Made by a program: the position numbers and the translations under genes. 64,000 nt of DNA from Fluctibacter corallii (GTDB lineage Bacteria; Pseudomonadota; Gammaproteobacteria; Enterobacterales; Alteromonadaceae), in contig NZ_JAOWKX010000005.1 of NCBI RefSeq assembly GCF_025751585.1, positions 75,423-139,422 of the forward strand. The letters are read 5' to 3'. The first letter of the stretch is position 1; every line of letters starts with the position of its first letter. Below are positions 48,085 to 56,964 of this stretch, piece after piece. The notes beneath the pieces are model-generated. The model saw only the letters and a list, made by a program, of their open reading frames with translations. It was not told the DNA's origin and made no database searches.

Positions 48085-48585
48085 CTAAAACTTGATAGTG
48101 AACAAAGTATCTTCGTAGGCGCGTGTATAACCCAGGTGCTTCTCGATGTCGCTAAGTTTGTGGCCGTTTAGTATTGTAATCGCTGCTATGCACTGGTTTA
48201 ACTCAGATTTCAATACAGGCATATCAAATTCGAATAGCGTATCACCTGCCGATACAATATCGCTATCGTTAACGTTGAATCTGATGCCTCGCCTGTTGAG
48301 TGTTTCTATTTGAACGCCCATGTCTATTCTCACCTTTAGCCCAATTTTAGAGCGCAGCACAATGGAAGCTGACAATGGATCTCGCTCTTCTACACGTGAC
48401 TTAAAGGGGGCTACGCATTTGTATCCCGATGGAAGAATCGCGACGCCATCACCTAGGAGTTGATGTTTATGGATAAGCGACGGGTGTTGATCTAATGCTA
48501 TTGCGCGTCCACTTATCGGACTCATAATTGGCACGTTTCGCAAGTTGGTTTTGGGTGGTGTTGCAAGTTGTTTTATTTGATTCAT
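48085..48585 (-). CDS. EIIA-Glc (Crr)-like protein lacking the phosphorylation histidines
   Basis: A 166-residue protein that follows EIIA-Glc over its length: SPISGRAIALDQ, the LLGDGVAILPSGYKCVAPFKS block, and SAGDTLFEFDMPVLKSELNQ. The two active His of Crr are missing. The His75 region reads ERDPLSASIVLRS, and the His90 region is RIDMG where VHFG is usual. It therefore cannot carry phosphate as EIIA-Glc does and is probably a regulatory or structural relative. It lies 4 bases after the ACT-domain gene, so the two are co-translated. Confidence 0.8.
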   Translation of the reverse strand: MNQIKQLATPPKTNLRNVPIMSPISGRAIALDQHPSLIHKHQLLGDGVAILPSGYKCVAPFKSRVEERDPLSASIVLRSKIGLKVRIDMGVQIETLNRRGIRFNVNDSDIVSAGDTLFEFDMPVLKSELNQCIAAITILNGHKLSDIEKHLGYTRAYEDTLFTIKF

Positions 48586-48589
48586 GTTT

Positions 48590-48973
48590 TTATCTAATGA
48601 CTTTATATCCGTCTTGCTCTAATGCGTCAGCGGCGCGTTGAAGATCTTTGCTTTTAACCAAGAAAAAATCTGTTTCAAAAGTCGATACGATAAATATGCT
48701 GATTTTTGCGTCAGCGAGCACATTACCAATCTGTGCCATAATACCCACCATCGATAGCTCTAATGGGCCAAGCACCTCCATCACTTTCCAGTCGGTATCA
48801 GAATCCTCTGATTCGATATGAATCGACTCTGGGATTACGATAGACAATTCCTCATGGGTTTTGCCAATAAAATACAATGAAGAGTTTAACACTTGGTGAG
48901 GAATGTCTGCGTCGACAGGCAAACTGTGAATAACAAATGTATCTGGCAGAATGGCGAGTGTTTGTTTTGGCAT
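48590..48973 (-). CDS. ACT-domain (CASTOR/aspartokinase-like) regulatory protein
   Basis: A 127-residue protein with two ACT-like modules: LAILPDTFVIHSLP, then DWKVMEVLGPLELSMVGIMAQIGNVLADAKISIFIVSTFETDFFLVKSKDL. This is the pattern of stand-alone ACT proteins that bind amino acids. The ATG at 48973 is preceded by AGAAGGGA; the TTG at 48976 is the other option. It is first in a two-gene unit with the EIIA-like protein. The ligand is unknown. Confidence 0.85.
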   Translation of the reverse strand: MPKQTLAILPDTFVIHSLPVDADIPHQVLNSSLYFIGKTHEELSIVIPESIHIESEDSDTDWKVMEVLGPLELSMVGIMAQIGNVLADAKISIFIVSTFETDFFLVKSKDLQRAADALEQDGYKVIR

Positions 48974-49050
48974 CAAAAGTCCCTTCTTTTGTCTACTCTT
49001 ATTGTGCGTAACCTATGGATGAAGTCAAGCGGGTAGAAAAAATTCACGAT

Positions 49051-49085
49051 TTATCCCAAGTTTTATCCACTGAAACTGTGGATAA
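49051..49085. promoter_or_regulatory. Cluster of DnaA-box-like sequences
   Basis: TTATCCCAA (49051), TTATCCACT (49063) and, on the minus strand, TTATCCACA (49077-49085). The last is a perfect 9-mer DnaA box, and the last two form an inverted repeat. Further boxes lie at 49633 (perfect) and 49752 (one mismatch). Confidence 0.5.
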
Positions 49086-49221
49086 ACTTGTTGAGTTCTA
49101 TGAATTGATTGGTTAACTCTATGATATTTATAGATAAAATATGCTTGTATGTATTTTGTTCAGATTGGTGGTTGTGAATGAAAGTGTGAATTCTTGTCAT
49201 GTTATAAACAGGGGAGTAAAA

Positions 49222-49596
49222 ATGTCTCAATATAAACCGGGTGAGATGGGGTGGTTAGATTTGACTGTAGATGATGCAACAACACTTAAATCGTTTTATC
49301 AAAATGTCCTCAATTGGCACGCTACACCAGTAAAAATGGGAGACTACGCTGATTATTCTATGAGTGTAGATAGAGAAAGTGATCCCGTATCTGGAATTTG
49401 TTACAAGCGAGGAGAGAATGCAGATATGCCTTCTGTGTGGATGCCTTATTTTATTGTTGAAGATTTAGATGCGGCAATAGATAAGGTTACGCAGCAAGGT
49501 GGAGAAATAGTAAGTAAAATCAAAGGTTTTGGGAGTAGTCGATATGTCGTGATCAAAGATCCTGCTGGCGCAGTTTGTTCTATATATCAGCAATAA
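49222..49596 (+). CDS. VOC-family (glyoxalase/bleomycin resistance fold) protein
   Basis: A 124-residue vicinal-oxygen-chelate protein: GEMGWLDLTVDDATTLKSFYQNVLNW, then WMPYFIVEDLDAAIDKVTQQGGEIVSKIKGFG and a final DPAGAVCSIYQ. Such proteins bind metals or small molecules; the substrate is unknown. GGGGAG lies before the ATG at 49222; the frame is open upstream without resemblance to the family. It stands alone between two intergenic regions with DnaA-type boxes. Confidence 0.9.
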   Translation: MSQYKPGEMGWLDLTVDDATTLKSFYQNVLNWHATPVKMGDYADYSMSVDRESDPVSGICYKRGENADMPSVWMPYFIVEDLDAAIDKVTQQGGEIVSKIKGFGSSRYVVIKDPAGAVCSIYQQ

Positions 49597-49632
49597 GCTA
49601 TTAAAAAATATACAAATATTTTATGATCTGAG

Positions 49633-49641
49633 TTATCCACA
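49633..49641 (+). promoter_or_regulatory. Perfect DnaA box
   Basis: TTATCCACA, identical to the 9-mer consensus; part of the group listed at 49051. Confidence 0.45.
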
Positions 49642-49766
49642 GAATCTTGCATTGTTACGAAGTGGCAGTGGTCAGATCATTCACAAATGTGATTCAAATA
49701 CGCTTGATAATCACGACTGAGTTGATAAATTACTGCGCCTCAAAAAAAGACTGTGGATGAAAGAGA

Positions 49767-50843
49767 ATGGCATTGATTAATATATTTGCAGGAAACAAAG
49801 CGTTTAAGCATATTAAGCGAGAAGGCTTTCATGCAGATATGTTCAGATTCATGCTTGGAGCGTCGGGAGGACCAAAATGGTTTGTGCTCGCCGGACTAGA
49901 CAGATATATATTTCCAGAATTTTTTGCAAATAGAAGTACGCCTCTTGATATTGTTGGCTCTTCTGCGGGGGCGTTTCGATTTGCCTGCTTTTCACAGCAT
50001 GATCCCCTAGGCGCAATCAACCGATTAGCTGATCGGTACTCTCATACGGTGTACTCAGACAAACCTACAGCCAGAGAAATTACCCAAAAAGGGATGGCCC
50101 TGTTAGATTACGTGTTGCAAGAAGAGGGCGTTTCAGAAATAGTCAATAACCCTAATATCCATGCACATTTTGTTGTTGCAAGATGCAGAGGGTTAACGCA
50201 ATTTGAGTTGAGACCTTTGCAATTGGCAGGTTTGGCGGCAAGTGCTGGGGCAAACTTAGTGAAGCGCCGTTGGTTACAACGCTTCTATCAGAGATATGTA
50301 TTTTCCAATCGGCTTAGTACACTAAAAATTAACGATCCGGAGGGAATGCCTACGCACAAAATTGAGCTGACCAATCAAAATCTAAAATCTGCTTTAATGG
50401 CATCAGGTTCGATTCCTGTTGTGATTGAGGGAATTCGGGATATTCCTGGAGCACCGCCAGGAATGTATCGAGACGGCGGCATTATTGACTACCATTTCGA
50501 TTTAAAATTTACGACCGAATCTGATGATGATACTTCATTAGTACTCTATCCACACTTCTACGCAAACCCCGCACCAGGCTGGTTCGATAAATCTATAAAG
50601 AGCAGGAAACCCCATGCATCGTCATATGAAAATGTTGTTATGGTAGTGCCATCTCCGGAGTTTGTTCGTATGCTTCCTTACCATAAGATACCTGATAGAA
50701 AAGACTTTGAACAAATGCCGGCCCCAGAGCGCATCGCCTACTGGCAGAAAGTGTTACATGAAACGGACAGGTTAGGGGAAGCATTTAAATACGCAGTAGA
50801 GACGCAGCAGGTCGTTGATGAAATTCAACCTTTACCCTTTTAA
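49767..50843 (+). CDS. Patatin-like phospholipase
   Basis: A 358-residue protein with the patatin fold. The oxyanion segment is GASGGPKWFVLAGLD, the nucleophile Ser lies in VGSSAGAFR (G-x-S-x-G, about residue 72), and the catalytic Asp lies in YRDGGIIDYHF (about 237). It probably cleaves acyl esters of membrane lipids. No signal peptide is seen, so it may act in the cytoplasm or at the inner membrane. GAAAGAGA precedes the ATG. It is isolated. Confidence 0.9.
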   Translation: MALINIFAGNKAFKHIKREGFHADMFRFMLGASGGPKWFVLAGLDRYIFPEFFANRSTPLDIVGSSAGAFRFACFSQHDPLGAINRLADRYSHTVYSDKPTAREITQKGMALLDYVLQEEGVSEIVNNPNIHAHFVVARCRGLTQFELRPLQLAGLAASAGANLVKRRWLQRFYQRYVFSNRLSTLKINDPEGMPTHKIELTNQNLKSALMASGSIPVVIEGIRDIPGAPPGMYRDGGIIDYHFDLKFTTESDDDTSLVLYPHFYANPAPGWFDKSIKSRKPHASSYENVVMVVPSPEFVRMLPYHKIPDRKDFEQMPAPERIAYWQKVLHETDRLGEAFKYAVETQQVVDEIQPLPF

Positions 50844-50860
50844 ATTGGTTGGGGTGTAGC

Positions 50861-50878
50861 CAGATAGACTACTATCTG
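50861..50878 (+). terminator. Weak hairpin after the patatin gene
   Basis: CAGATAG / CTATCTG stem with a 4-base loop, no T-run directly after. Confidence 0.3.
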
Positions 50879-51020
50879 AACACTCGAACGGATTTTTACA
50901 AAAAGTGCTTGAACATCATAGAGGGCGTAGTTATGATACGCGCCGCTTCGACAGATAAGTTAAAGCAATTTCAATTTTTGTTGATTATGTTCCTCTTACG
51001 TAATTAATAAAACACAATGT

Positions 51021-51097
51021 GCGTCCGTAGCTCAGTTGGTTAGAGCACCACCTTGACATGGTGGGGGTCGGTAGTTCGAGTCTACTCGGACGCACCA
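51021..51097 (+). tRNA. tRNA-Val (GAC)
   Basis: 77 bases including CCA. Acceptor GCGTCCG pairs with CGGACGC; anticodon stem CCACC/GGTGG with loop TTGACAT, anticodon GAC at 51055-51057; T arm with GTTCGAG. An integrase-like tail follows on the opposite strand. Confidence 0.96.
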
Positions 51098-51129
51098 TTC
51101 TTAAAGGCCTGTAGCCATCCGCTAAAAAT

Positions 51130-51317
51130 AGCGCCCCTTAAAACAATATCTAGCGCCCCATTATACAGTGTTCTTAAAATTTAATATTTGCTGCTAAAAC
51201 TCGATTCCATTTAACACGCCCTAAAGACAAGTATGCGTTGATGTGCGCTATACACGCGTTAGCCAATATCTGCTCTATTGATTCGCTTAGATAGCGGTAT
51301 CGACCGACATCTTGCCA
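51130..51317 (-). pseudogene. Possible integrase C-terminal tail relic after tRNA-Val
   Basis: On the minus strand a frame open for 47 codons (51174-51317) ends in RVKWNRVLAANIKF before a TAA. This resembles the VQWTRVEAAELAIL end of the integrase relic at tRNA-Pro, and both are followed by the same ACTGTATAA box next to C-rich repeats (AGCGCCCC at 51130 and 51152). The resemblance covers only about 15 residues, and the part upstream (LSESIEQILANACIAHINAYL) is not recognised. No start codon. A second eroded tRNA insertion site is the best reading. Confidence 0.4.
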
Positions 51318-52034
51318 TTAGTCAGATAAATAATACGTGACAGTCGAAACCACTCTAATTTTCTTGATATGCGGGTTATTTTTATCGCGATGTCCGATAG
51401 TGAATTGACCTTGTGACGCGCGTTTTATTTTTCCAAGTTGGCTATCTGAATCTTTCGCAAATTTTTCTGCCACTTCTCGTGCTTTCTTAGTGGCTTCTTC
51501 TATCATTTCGGGTTTTACTTCGTTTAAGCGAGTAAAAAGGTATTCCGTCTGAGCTTGGTAATAGTCGCCGCTAAATACGATACCTTGTTTTCCCAGTTGT
51601 GAGATGTTATTCATGACAGCGCGCACATTATTTATTTTATCTGTATAGACGGTGACAGTTTGGCTGGCGGTATAACGATACTTCACAGGCATATCACCAC
51701 CATATTGTTGAGCCGACTTATCTGTGATAATTGGCGTGCTGTAGGAAATCGCGCTTTTTTCGATGCCTGCATCCACCAAAAATTCGCGGATTTTGTGGGT
51801 ATTCGACTCTAGAGTTTGATACAGAGATTCGAGTTGGTTATCTGCAACAGTAAATTGAAGCGGCCAAATCACAATGTCTGCTTGATATTCACGTTCAGCC
51901 AGCCCTTTGACGGTAACGCTTCGCTCGTACTCTTTGAAAGTAACCGCTGCGTTTGACAATTGGTACCCAAAAAGTCCAAGACCTGCGACAATTGCCGCGC
52001 CAAGAATCCAGCCAAATCCTGTGTTAGGTGTCAT
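51318..52034 (-). CDS. SIMPL-domain (DUF541 / YggE-like) protein
   Basis: A 238-residue protein with one N-terminal membrane or signal helix (about residues 8-30). The SIMPL domain follows: SVTVKGLAEREYQADIVIWPL, ISYSTPIITDKSAQQYGG, YRYTASQTVTVYTDKINNVRAVMNNI and EEATKKAREVAEKFAKDSDSQLGKIKRASQG. YggE-type proteins are linked to oxidative-stress tolerance; the mechanism is unknown. It is probably periplasmic and membrane-anchored. A single gene. Confidence 0.9.
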   Translation of the reverse strand: MTPNTGFGWILGAAIVAGLGLFGYQLSNAAVTFKEYERSVTVKGLAEREYQADIVIWPLQFTVADNQLESLYQTLESNTHKIREFLVDAGIEKSAISYSTPIITDKSAQQYGGDMPVKYRYTASQTVTVYTDKINNVRAVMNNISQLGKQGIVFSGDYYQAQTEYLFTRLNEVKPEMIEEATKKAREVAEKFAKDSDSQLGKIKRASQGQFTIGHRDKNNPHIKKIRVVSTVTYYLSD

Positions 52035-52150
52035 ACTCTATTTTTCTCTTGTTATGTAAGATTACTCGATGCGTTGTACCATCTTAAGTTTTGGAATCTT
52101 AATGACACCTTAACGCGAGGCGCGTGGGTAAAATAATAAAACGCTTGTGG

Positions 52151-52636
52151 TTAATTATCGGGAGATAGGTGCAATTTCATCTCTACCAAAGCGGGGCGAA
52201 AGCCAAGCTTTTCGTATGCACGAATAGCAGACGCGTTTTGACTGTATACATCTAAATAAAAATCGTGAATATTGTGCTGTTTTGCCCAATCTACTAGCTT
52301 GGAGATAACATCTTTGTTTAAGCCTCTGCCGCGCATTTCAGGGGCGACGTACATAAACCCCAAATAACCGTGCCTTGCGTGAGTGAGTGATTGTTTTGAC
52401 GTTTCTATTCGAATGTAACCTGTGGCAATGATGATATTGTCTTGTTCTGCCACGATAACATGCACTGCGGGGTCAGATAATAGTTTTGGTAAATCATAGT
52501 ATCGAGCATCTGAGGCTTTTATAGTCTCGTTAAATGGACGCTCAGCGCTAAGAACACCTTGTTCGCAACGGGCTAGTTGCGGAATATCTTCAAGTGTCGC
52601 TTGACGAAAGTGTATTGTGGGGGGAGGGTGAGCCAT
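52151..52636 (-). CDS. GNAT-family N-acetyltransferase
   Basis: A 161-residue GNAT protein. The acetyl-CoA loop is in YVAPEMRGRGLNKDVISKLVDWA (R-G-x-G-L variant of Q/R-x-x-G-x-G/A), and the end has NASAIRAYEKLGFRPA, typical of motif B. The acceptor is unknown. AAGGAAC lies 6 bases before the ATG. A single gene. Confidence 0.92.
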   Translation of the reverse strand: MAHPPPTIHFRQATLEDIPQLARCEQGVLSAERPFNETIKASDARYYDLPKLLSDPAVHVIVAEQDNIIIATGYIRIETSKQSLTHARHGYLGFMYVAPEMRGRGLNKDVISKLVDWAKQHNIHDFYLDVYSQNASAIRAYEKLGFRPALVEMKLHLSPDN

Positions 52637-52797
52637 AACTGTTCCTTAGTATTGTTTTTTTATACGTCTATTTTAATAGAGACTATTGTGACATGAGGGG
52701 CCTTCTGAACTTATTCTACATGATAGTTAGACTTTTTCATCGTTAGACTCTTGGTTTTGACATGACCGTGAACGTGGTTTTTAATCTTATTCTACTG

Positions 52798-54399
52798 TCA
52801 ACTTTTATACTCTTTGGTCACTGTTTCCAAATTGTTGGCAAGTTGTTTGAGCTTATGGGCAGACGTTCTATTTTGTTCACTTGAATCTCGAAGTTCTTTT
52901 CCAAGGTTTTCTAAACTGAAGGCAGAGGAACGTAACTGCTCGGTATTATTAAGGCTTTCTTTTGCGTAATCTGACAATCTGTGGTTCTCACGGCTTAAGT
53001 CGTTGACATTTTCTTGAACATCGTGCAGTGAAGAGGCGGTTTTTGAGGCAATATCAACGCATTCATTTGCGCTCGTTTGGTTTTTTTCCATGGTTGAGAC
53101 GGTGTTGTTAATAGATTTGACTATAGAGTCTAGAATGTCATTTATTTCATTTGTTGACTCAAAAGTGCGGCCTGATAACGCGCGAACTTCATCTGCTACG
53201 ACTGCAAATCCGCGACCAGATTCGCCGGCTCGCGCGGCTTCGATAGCTGCATTTAAGGCCAGTAAATTGGTTTGTTCTGCAATTTCAGCGATAGATTGCA
53301 CAACCTTGCCCACCTGATCGCCAGAGGCTTTTAATGTTAACAATTGATTTGCTGAGTGAGATATGTCGTCTGATAACGCACGAATACTTTTAGATGTCGA
53401 AGTCACCAGATTCTCACATTCTTGCATACTTTGTGCTGAACGCCCACCGAGCTCTGCAACAGAATCACAGCTATTTGATAGCTCGTTAATGCGCTCGTCT
53501 AAACGTTGAATGTTTTCCTGATTAACACTGATGTTTTTACTGACTTCGACCGCTTGTTGTTTAGTTGTTTCGGCAACGCGGCTAATCTCAACCATCTCAG
53601 CATTTAAATTGGTCACGGTACTCGTTGTTTTATGGTTATTGTCCTTAATGGTCAAAATTAGGCTGCGAATATCGCCCGCAAGTTGGCCCAGCTCGTTATT
53701 TGAGTGATGATGAATAACGTGGGTTAAATCTTTATTCCGAGTAATAATGTGTAAGTCAGATGATACCGATTTAATGGGGTCGATAATAAACCGTTTGTTT
53801 AATACAAATGCGAGGGCGATGCATCCAATCAAGGAGGCTAATGTAATTGCTAATAGCATGTTTGCACGCACGATATGATTGGCAATCTCTTCGTTTTTAT
53901 CAGATGCGCGCATGTTTACATTGTCAGATATTTGTTTTAATGCTTGGTTCAAGCGCTCAGAAATTTGCTGTTGCTCCATTAATATATCTCGGGCCAAATC
54001 CCAATTGACACTACTTTGCGCCATTACGCCCATTAAACGCTGTACATTATTGAGCAAGCCGTTTAGTTCTTTGTCGAGAGCGAGGCTTTTACCAGAATTT
54101 GAAAAGACTTGCTGAGACAGGGAAGCAATATCAGCTTTGCGTTGTTCGAAAATATCTGCAAATTCGTTACTACTCAACACCGTACCATACAATGCGAATG
54201 CATCGATTTGCGTATTCTTAATTTGCCTTTCAAGAGATTGCAGTTGTTCTTTTAAAGGCAGGGTGTCTTGAGTAAAAGAGCGGCTTAATTCTAGGATGCT
54301 TACATTGTTTTTTACTTGAATCGCCGCAGTAATCAAGACGATTGCCAGAATGAACCCATAGCCGATCATGGTGGTTGAATAGACACTGTTATTTTTCAT
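52798..54399 (-). CDS. Transmembrane methyl-accepting chemotaxis protein
   Basis: A 533-residue receptor with two membrane helices (about residues 10-28 and 183-206). They flank a helical periplasmic sensor of the four-helix-bundle type. A HAMP region comes next ([27 protein letters not shown]), then the signalling domain with the conserved tip [35 protein letters not shown]. The ligand is unknown. No C-terminal CheR-tether pentapeptide is visible. Confidence 0.95.
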   Translation of the reverse strand: MKNNSVYSTTMIGYGFILAIVLITAAIQVKNNVSILELSRSFTQDTLPLKEQLQSLERQIKNTQIDAFALYGTVLSSNEFADIFEQRKADIASLSQQVFSNSGKSLALDKELNGLLNNVQRLMGVMAQSSVNWDLARDILMEQQQISERLNQALKQISDNVNMRASDKNEEIANHIVRANMLLAITLASLIGCIALAFVLNKRFIIDPIKSVSSDLHIITRNKDLTHVIHHHSNNELGQLAGDIRSLILTIKDNNHKTTSTVTNLNAEMVEISRVAETTKQQAVEVSKNISVNQENIQRLDERINELSNSCDSVAELGGRSAQSMQECENLVTSTSKSIRALSDDISHSANQLLTLKASGDQVGKVVQSIAEIAEQTNLLALNAAIEAARAGESGRGFAVVADEVRALSGRTFESTNEINDILDSIVKSINNTVSTMEKNQTSANECVDIASKTASSLHDVQENVNDLSRENHRLSDYAKESLNNTEQLRSSAFSLENLGKELRDSSEQNRTSAHKLKQLANNLETVTKEYKS

Positions 54400-54508
54400 A
54401 TTAATAATGTTCTCAAAAATTAGAAAACTACTGTTTTTTCAATGACTTTCAGTATAGACCGTTTGAACCAAAAAATTCTTTCCTTGCTTGTAAAACAATA
54501 GATGCTTA

Positions 54509-54706
54509 TTAGGTTCTGCGCCATGCATAATGCCAGCCTTTCGATGTGATGATCTGTTTGACTTCGCTGGGGAGTGCGTCGCTCGGAATAGGTAGATCAC
54601 TGGTGATGTATTTTATTTTCCATATTTTAAAGAGCGGGTTTTGTCCAAAAGTGATTGCGCCAACATAGGCATTGTCAGCGTTGAATATAGTGCAGGTTTT
54701 TCTCAT
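54509..54706 (-). CDS. Small hypothetical protein
   Basis: 65 residues (MRKTCTIFNADNAYVGAITF and onward, ending GWHYAWRRT). The composition is protein-like and the position between two genes on the same strand is reasonable, but there is no good ribosome site and I recognise no family. Confidence 0.4.
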   Translation of the reverse strand: MRKTCTIFNADNAYVGAITFGQNPLFKIWKIKYITSDLPIPSDALPSEVKQIITSKGWHYAWRRT

Positions 54707-54780
54707 ACAACATAAACACCAGAAATGACTAGGATGTCTGTACTGTAATAATATACAGCATGGTGAAAAGAGACAACCAT

Positions 54781-55770
54781 TTATTGAGTGAGGTATTGAG
54801 TGGGGATATCACAGGCTTTAAGTTGTGTTTGCCAAAACGCAATATGGCGCTGCATTTCGTGTTTGTAGGCATCAAAAGTAGAAAAAAACCTTTGTATTTT
54901 CTGCTTAAATGCTGGCGATAGCTCAGGGTGGTGTGCCAATTTTTCTAATATTTCAGAGAGCGCATAATGATTCTGGTTTAGGTTGGCGCCAATAGGCTGA
55001 ATATGGGCTATGAATTGTTGGCGAAAGACATTGGCTAAATAGGATACGTTGGGTTTATGACGCGCACTTTCGCACGGGAGATCGATTGTCAATTCAGACA
55101 GTGTGTCTGTGAGCTGTTTTAAGTTCGCTGTCAAAAATAGCTGACTACGTTGCTGATGCGCGATGACAGGGTATACGGTTAGCACACGCATTGCAGTTTC
55201 GATTACCTCAGAGGTGACATGTTTTGCTGATTGCGCGTTTGCTAGTATTGCCAGTGCTTGTGCTACGTCACCGACGTGTAAATTATCCGCGTTAATATAC
55301 CCCGCATTGTGAGAGAGTTGTCTGCGTATTTCGGGGCTCAACTGCATCATATTCGCCCACACACCACCGAGTTGTGATTGTTTCAATTTAATCCAGGCTT
55401 GTATGGGGGGCTTTTTTTCTTCAGGCTGGTTATCGGCACACACCTTTAAAGCCTGAAGGAGTTTAAACTCATAAACAAAACGAACCGATGGCGTTTGGAC
55501 TTTCCCTAGTGCCGTATTTCGTTCACCAATAAGTTGAATGGCGGGGCAGTGGCTCAAGCGCGCGAACTCTCTCACATTTATGGTTAACATTGGGATGTCT
55601 TGGCGCATTTCGCTGAAGTTAGGATAGGTTAATATGTCAGGAGAAACCGTGTCAGGCAGCTCAACACCCAGAACCGCCGACAGTCTCAGGGTGTAATTTT
55701 TATACACATCGGCTAGATCGTTTTTTTGACTACAAGAGGTCAGCGAGCATATGAATACGATGCTCCACAT
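54781..55770 (-). CDS. DUF3080 family lipoprotein
   Basis: A protein of 329 residues from the ATG at 55770, with a lipobox (SLTSC) so close to the start that the signal peptide lacks its usual positive charges. Extending it upstream in frame adds an ATT-started MKHI, with AGGAA 7 bases before that ATT, which would restore a normal signal peptide. The body (VYKNYTLRLSAVLGVELP, LLTINVREFARL region, helical C-terminus) fits the DUF3080 lipoproteins of marine gammaproteobacteria. Function unknown. It lies downstream of the zinc-ribbon gene, 25 bases apart. Confidence 0.8.
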   Translation of the reverse strand: MWSIVFICSLTSCSQKNDLADVYKNYTLRLSAVLGVELPDTVSPDILTYPNFSEMRQDIPMLTINVREFARLSHCPAIQLIGERNTALGKVQTPSVRFVYEFKLLQALKVCADNQPEEKKPPIQAWIKLKQSQLGGVWANMMQLSPEIRRQLSHNAGYINADNLHVGDVAQALAILANAQSAKHVTSEVIETAMRVLTVYPVIAHQQRSQLFLTANLKQLTDTLSELTIDLPCESARHKPNVSYLANVFRQQFIAHIQPIGANLNQNHYALSEILEKLAHHPELSPAFKQKIQRFFSTFDAYKHEMQRHIAFWQTQLKACDIPTQYLTQ

Positions 55771-55795
55771 AATATGCTTAATGATCTTTTCCTAC

Positions 55796-55996
55796 TTAAT
55801 ACACTTGCTCATCGTCTGACATAACGCATATATCTATACGCCGTTTCGTTTCGTTCATATGAAGGCTAATGTGTACATTGTTACAGCAGTTAGGGCAATC
55901 TTCAAAATAATCTTGGTCACCATTGCTGTAATCAATACTAATATGCATAGAATGGCCGCAATGAGGACATTCAATTGTCGCAGATTTTGTTTCCAT
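55796..55996 (-). CDS. CPXCG-motif zinc-ribbon protein
   Basis: A 66-residue protein with two Cys pairs, IECPHCGHSMHISID and DCPNCCNNVHISL, matching the small CPXCG cysteine-rich family. Probably binds one zinc; function unknown. Two adjacent ATGs (55999, 55996); the second is better spaced from GGAG. Confidence 0.85.
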   Translation of the reverse strand: METKSATIECPHCGHSMHISIDYSNGDQDYFEDCPNCCNNVHISLHMNETKRRIDICVMSDDEQVY

Positions 55997-56084
55997 CATT
56001 TACTCCACGGATTCTCTCACTCTTCAAAATACTGTGTATTAAGTGTAGTCGAGGCTACTAATTTCCGTGAGTAAGATAGGGTAT

Positions 56085-56831
56085 TTAGGCTTTTGCATTT
56101 GAAGCGATACTTCTTCCTCCATCTACAGAAATGACTTGACCCGTCACGTAAGTGGCACGAATCAAATAAGCAATGGCCTCAGCAATATCTTGTGCTGAAC
56201 CAAGCCGATTAGCAGGAATAGAAGCCAATACTGCCGCTTTTTCAGACTCTGACAGTGGTGCTTCAGGCCACAAAATCGCGCCTGGGGCTACGGCATTTAC
56301 ACGGATATCTGGTGCTAATTCACACGCCAACGACTTTGTTAGATTAACTAATCCCGCTTTTGCCAATGTATACACACTGTGACGCGCTAGTGGGCGCTCA
56401 ACGTGAATATCAGCCATATTAATAATCACACCTCGGTTGGCTTTTAACGTAGGCAAACAGGCTTGCGACAAAAATAATGGGCCTTGCAAATTACTCCCTA
56501 CCAAATGATGCCAATGATCGGGTGTAATTTCCCCGAATGGCGTTGGAAAGAATGAGGAGGCATTGTTTATTAATACATTGAGTTTAGAAAACGCTTGTAT
56601 GGCGTTATCCGCTACTGCGGCGACATCTGAGACGTTACATAGATCCCCTTGCACGACTTTACATGAATGAGGGCGTGTCTGATTAAGCTGGCTACATAAA
56701 CTTAACGCGTCTTTTTCAGAGTGATGGTAGTGTAATACGATGTTGTAACCTAACTGGTGAAGGTGACCGGCAATGTGTGCGCCAATGCGTTTTGCGCTGC
56801 CAGTAATGAGCGCGACTGGAGTACCTGACAT
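56085..56831 (-). CDS. Short-chain dehydrogenase, pteridine reductase type
   Basis: A 248-residue SDR enzyme. The cofactor motif is TGSAKRIG, in which Arg replaces the usual Gly pattern and favours NADPH, as in PTR1 and FolM. Other motifs are INNASSFFPTPFGE, the active YTLAK (about residue 172) and the late GQVISVDGGRSI. It probably reduces dihydropterins or folates. The ATG at 56831 gives the family N-terminus (MSGTPVALITG); the frame is open further upstream. A single gene. Confidence 0.88.
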   Translation of the reverse strand: MSGTPVALITGSAKRIGAHIAGHLHQLGYNIVLHYHHSEKDALSLCSQLNQTRPHSCKVVQGDLCNVSDVAAVADNAIQAFSKLNVLINNASSFFPTPFGEITPDHWHHLVGSNLQGPLFLSQACLPTLKANRGVIINMADIHVERPLARHSVYTLAKAGLVNLTKSLACELAPDIRVNAVAPGAILWPEAPLSESEKAAVLASIPANRLGSAQDIAEAIAYLIRATYVTGQVISVDGGRSIASNAKA

Positions 56832-56964
56832 AGAAGCGTGCTTTTTGTTTCTTTTAAAGCATGTAGTGTAATAACAAATGCCAAGAGAAAAAAGCAAATT
56901 AGCGTTGCTTCATACTGGGTTTTCTTTGCGCTATTTTCGCTGTTCGATGAATGTCGTCTCGATA

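Noticed and set aside
51318..51320. Read-through of the SIMPL gene stop into the 47 codons after it
   Set aside because: The frame is continuous, but an open run of this length is fairly likely by chance and no recoding signal is seen.
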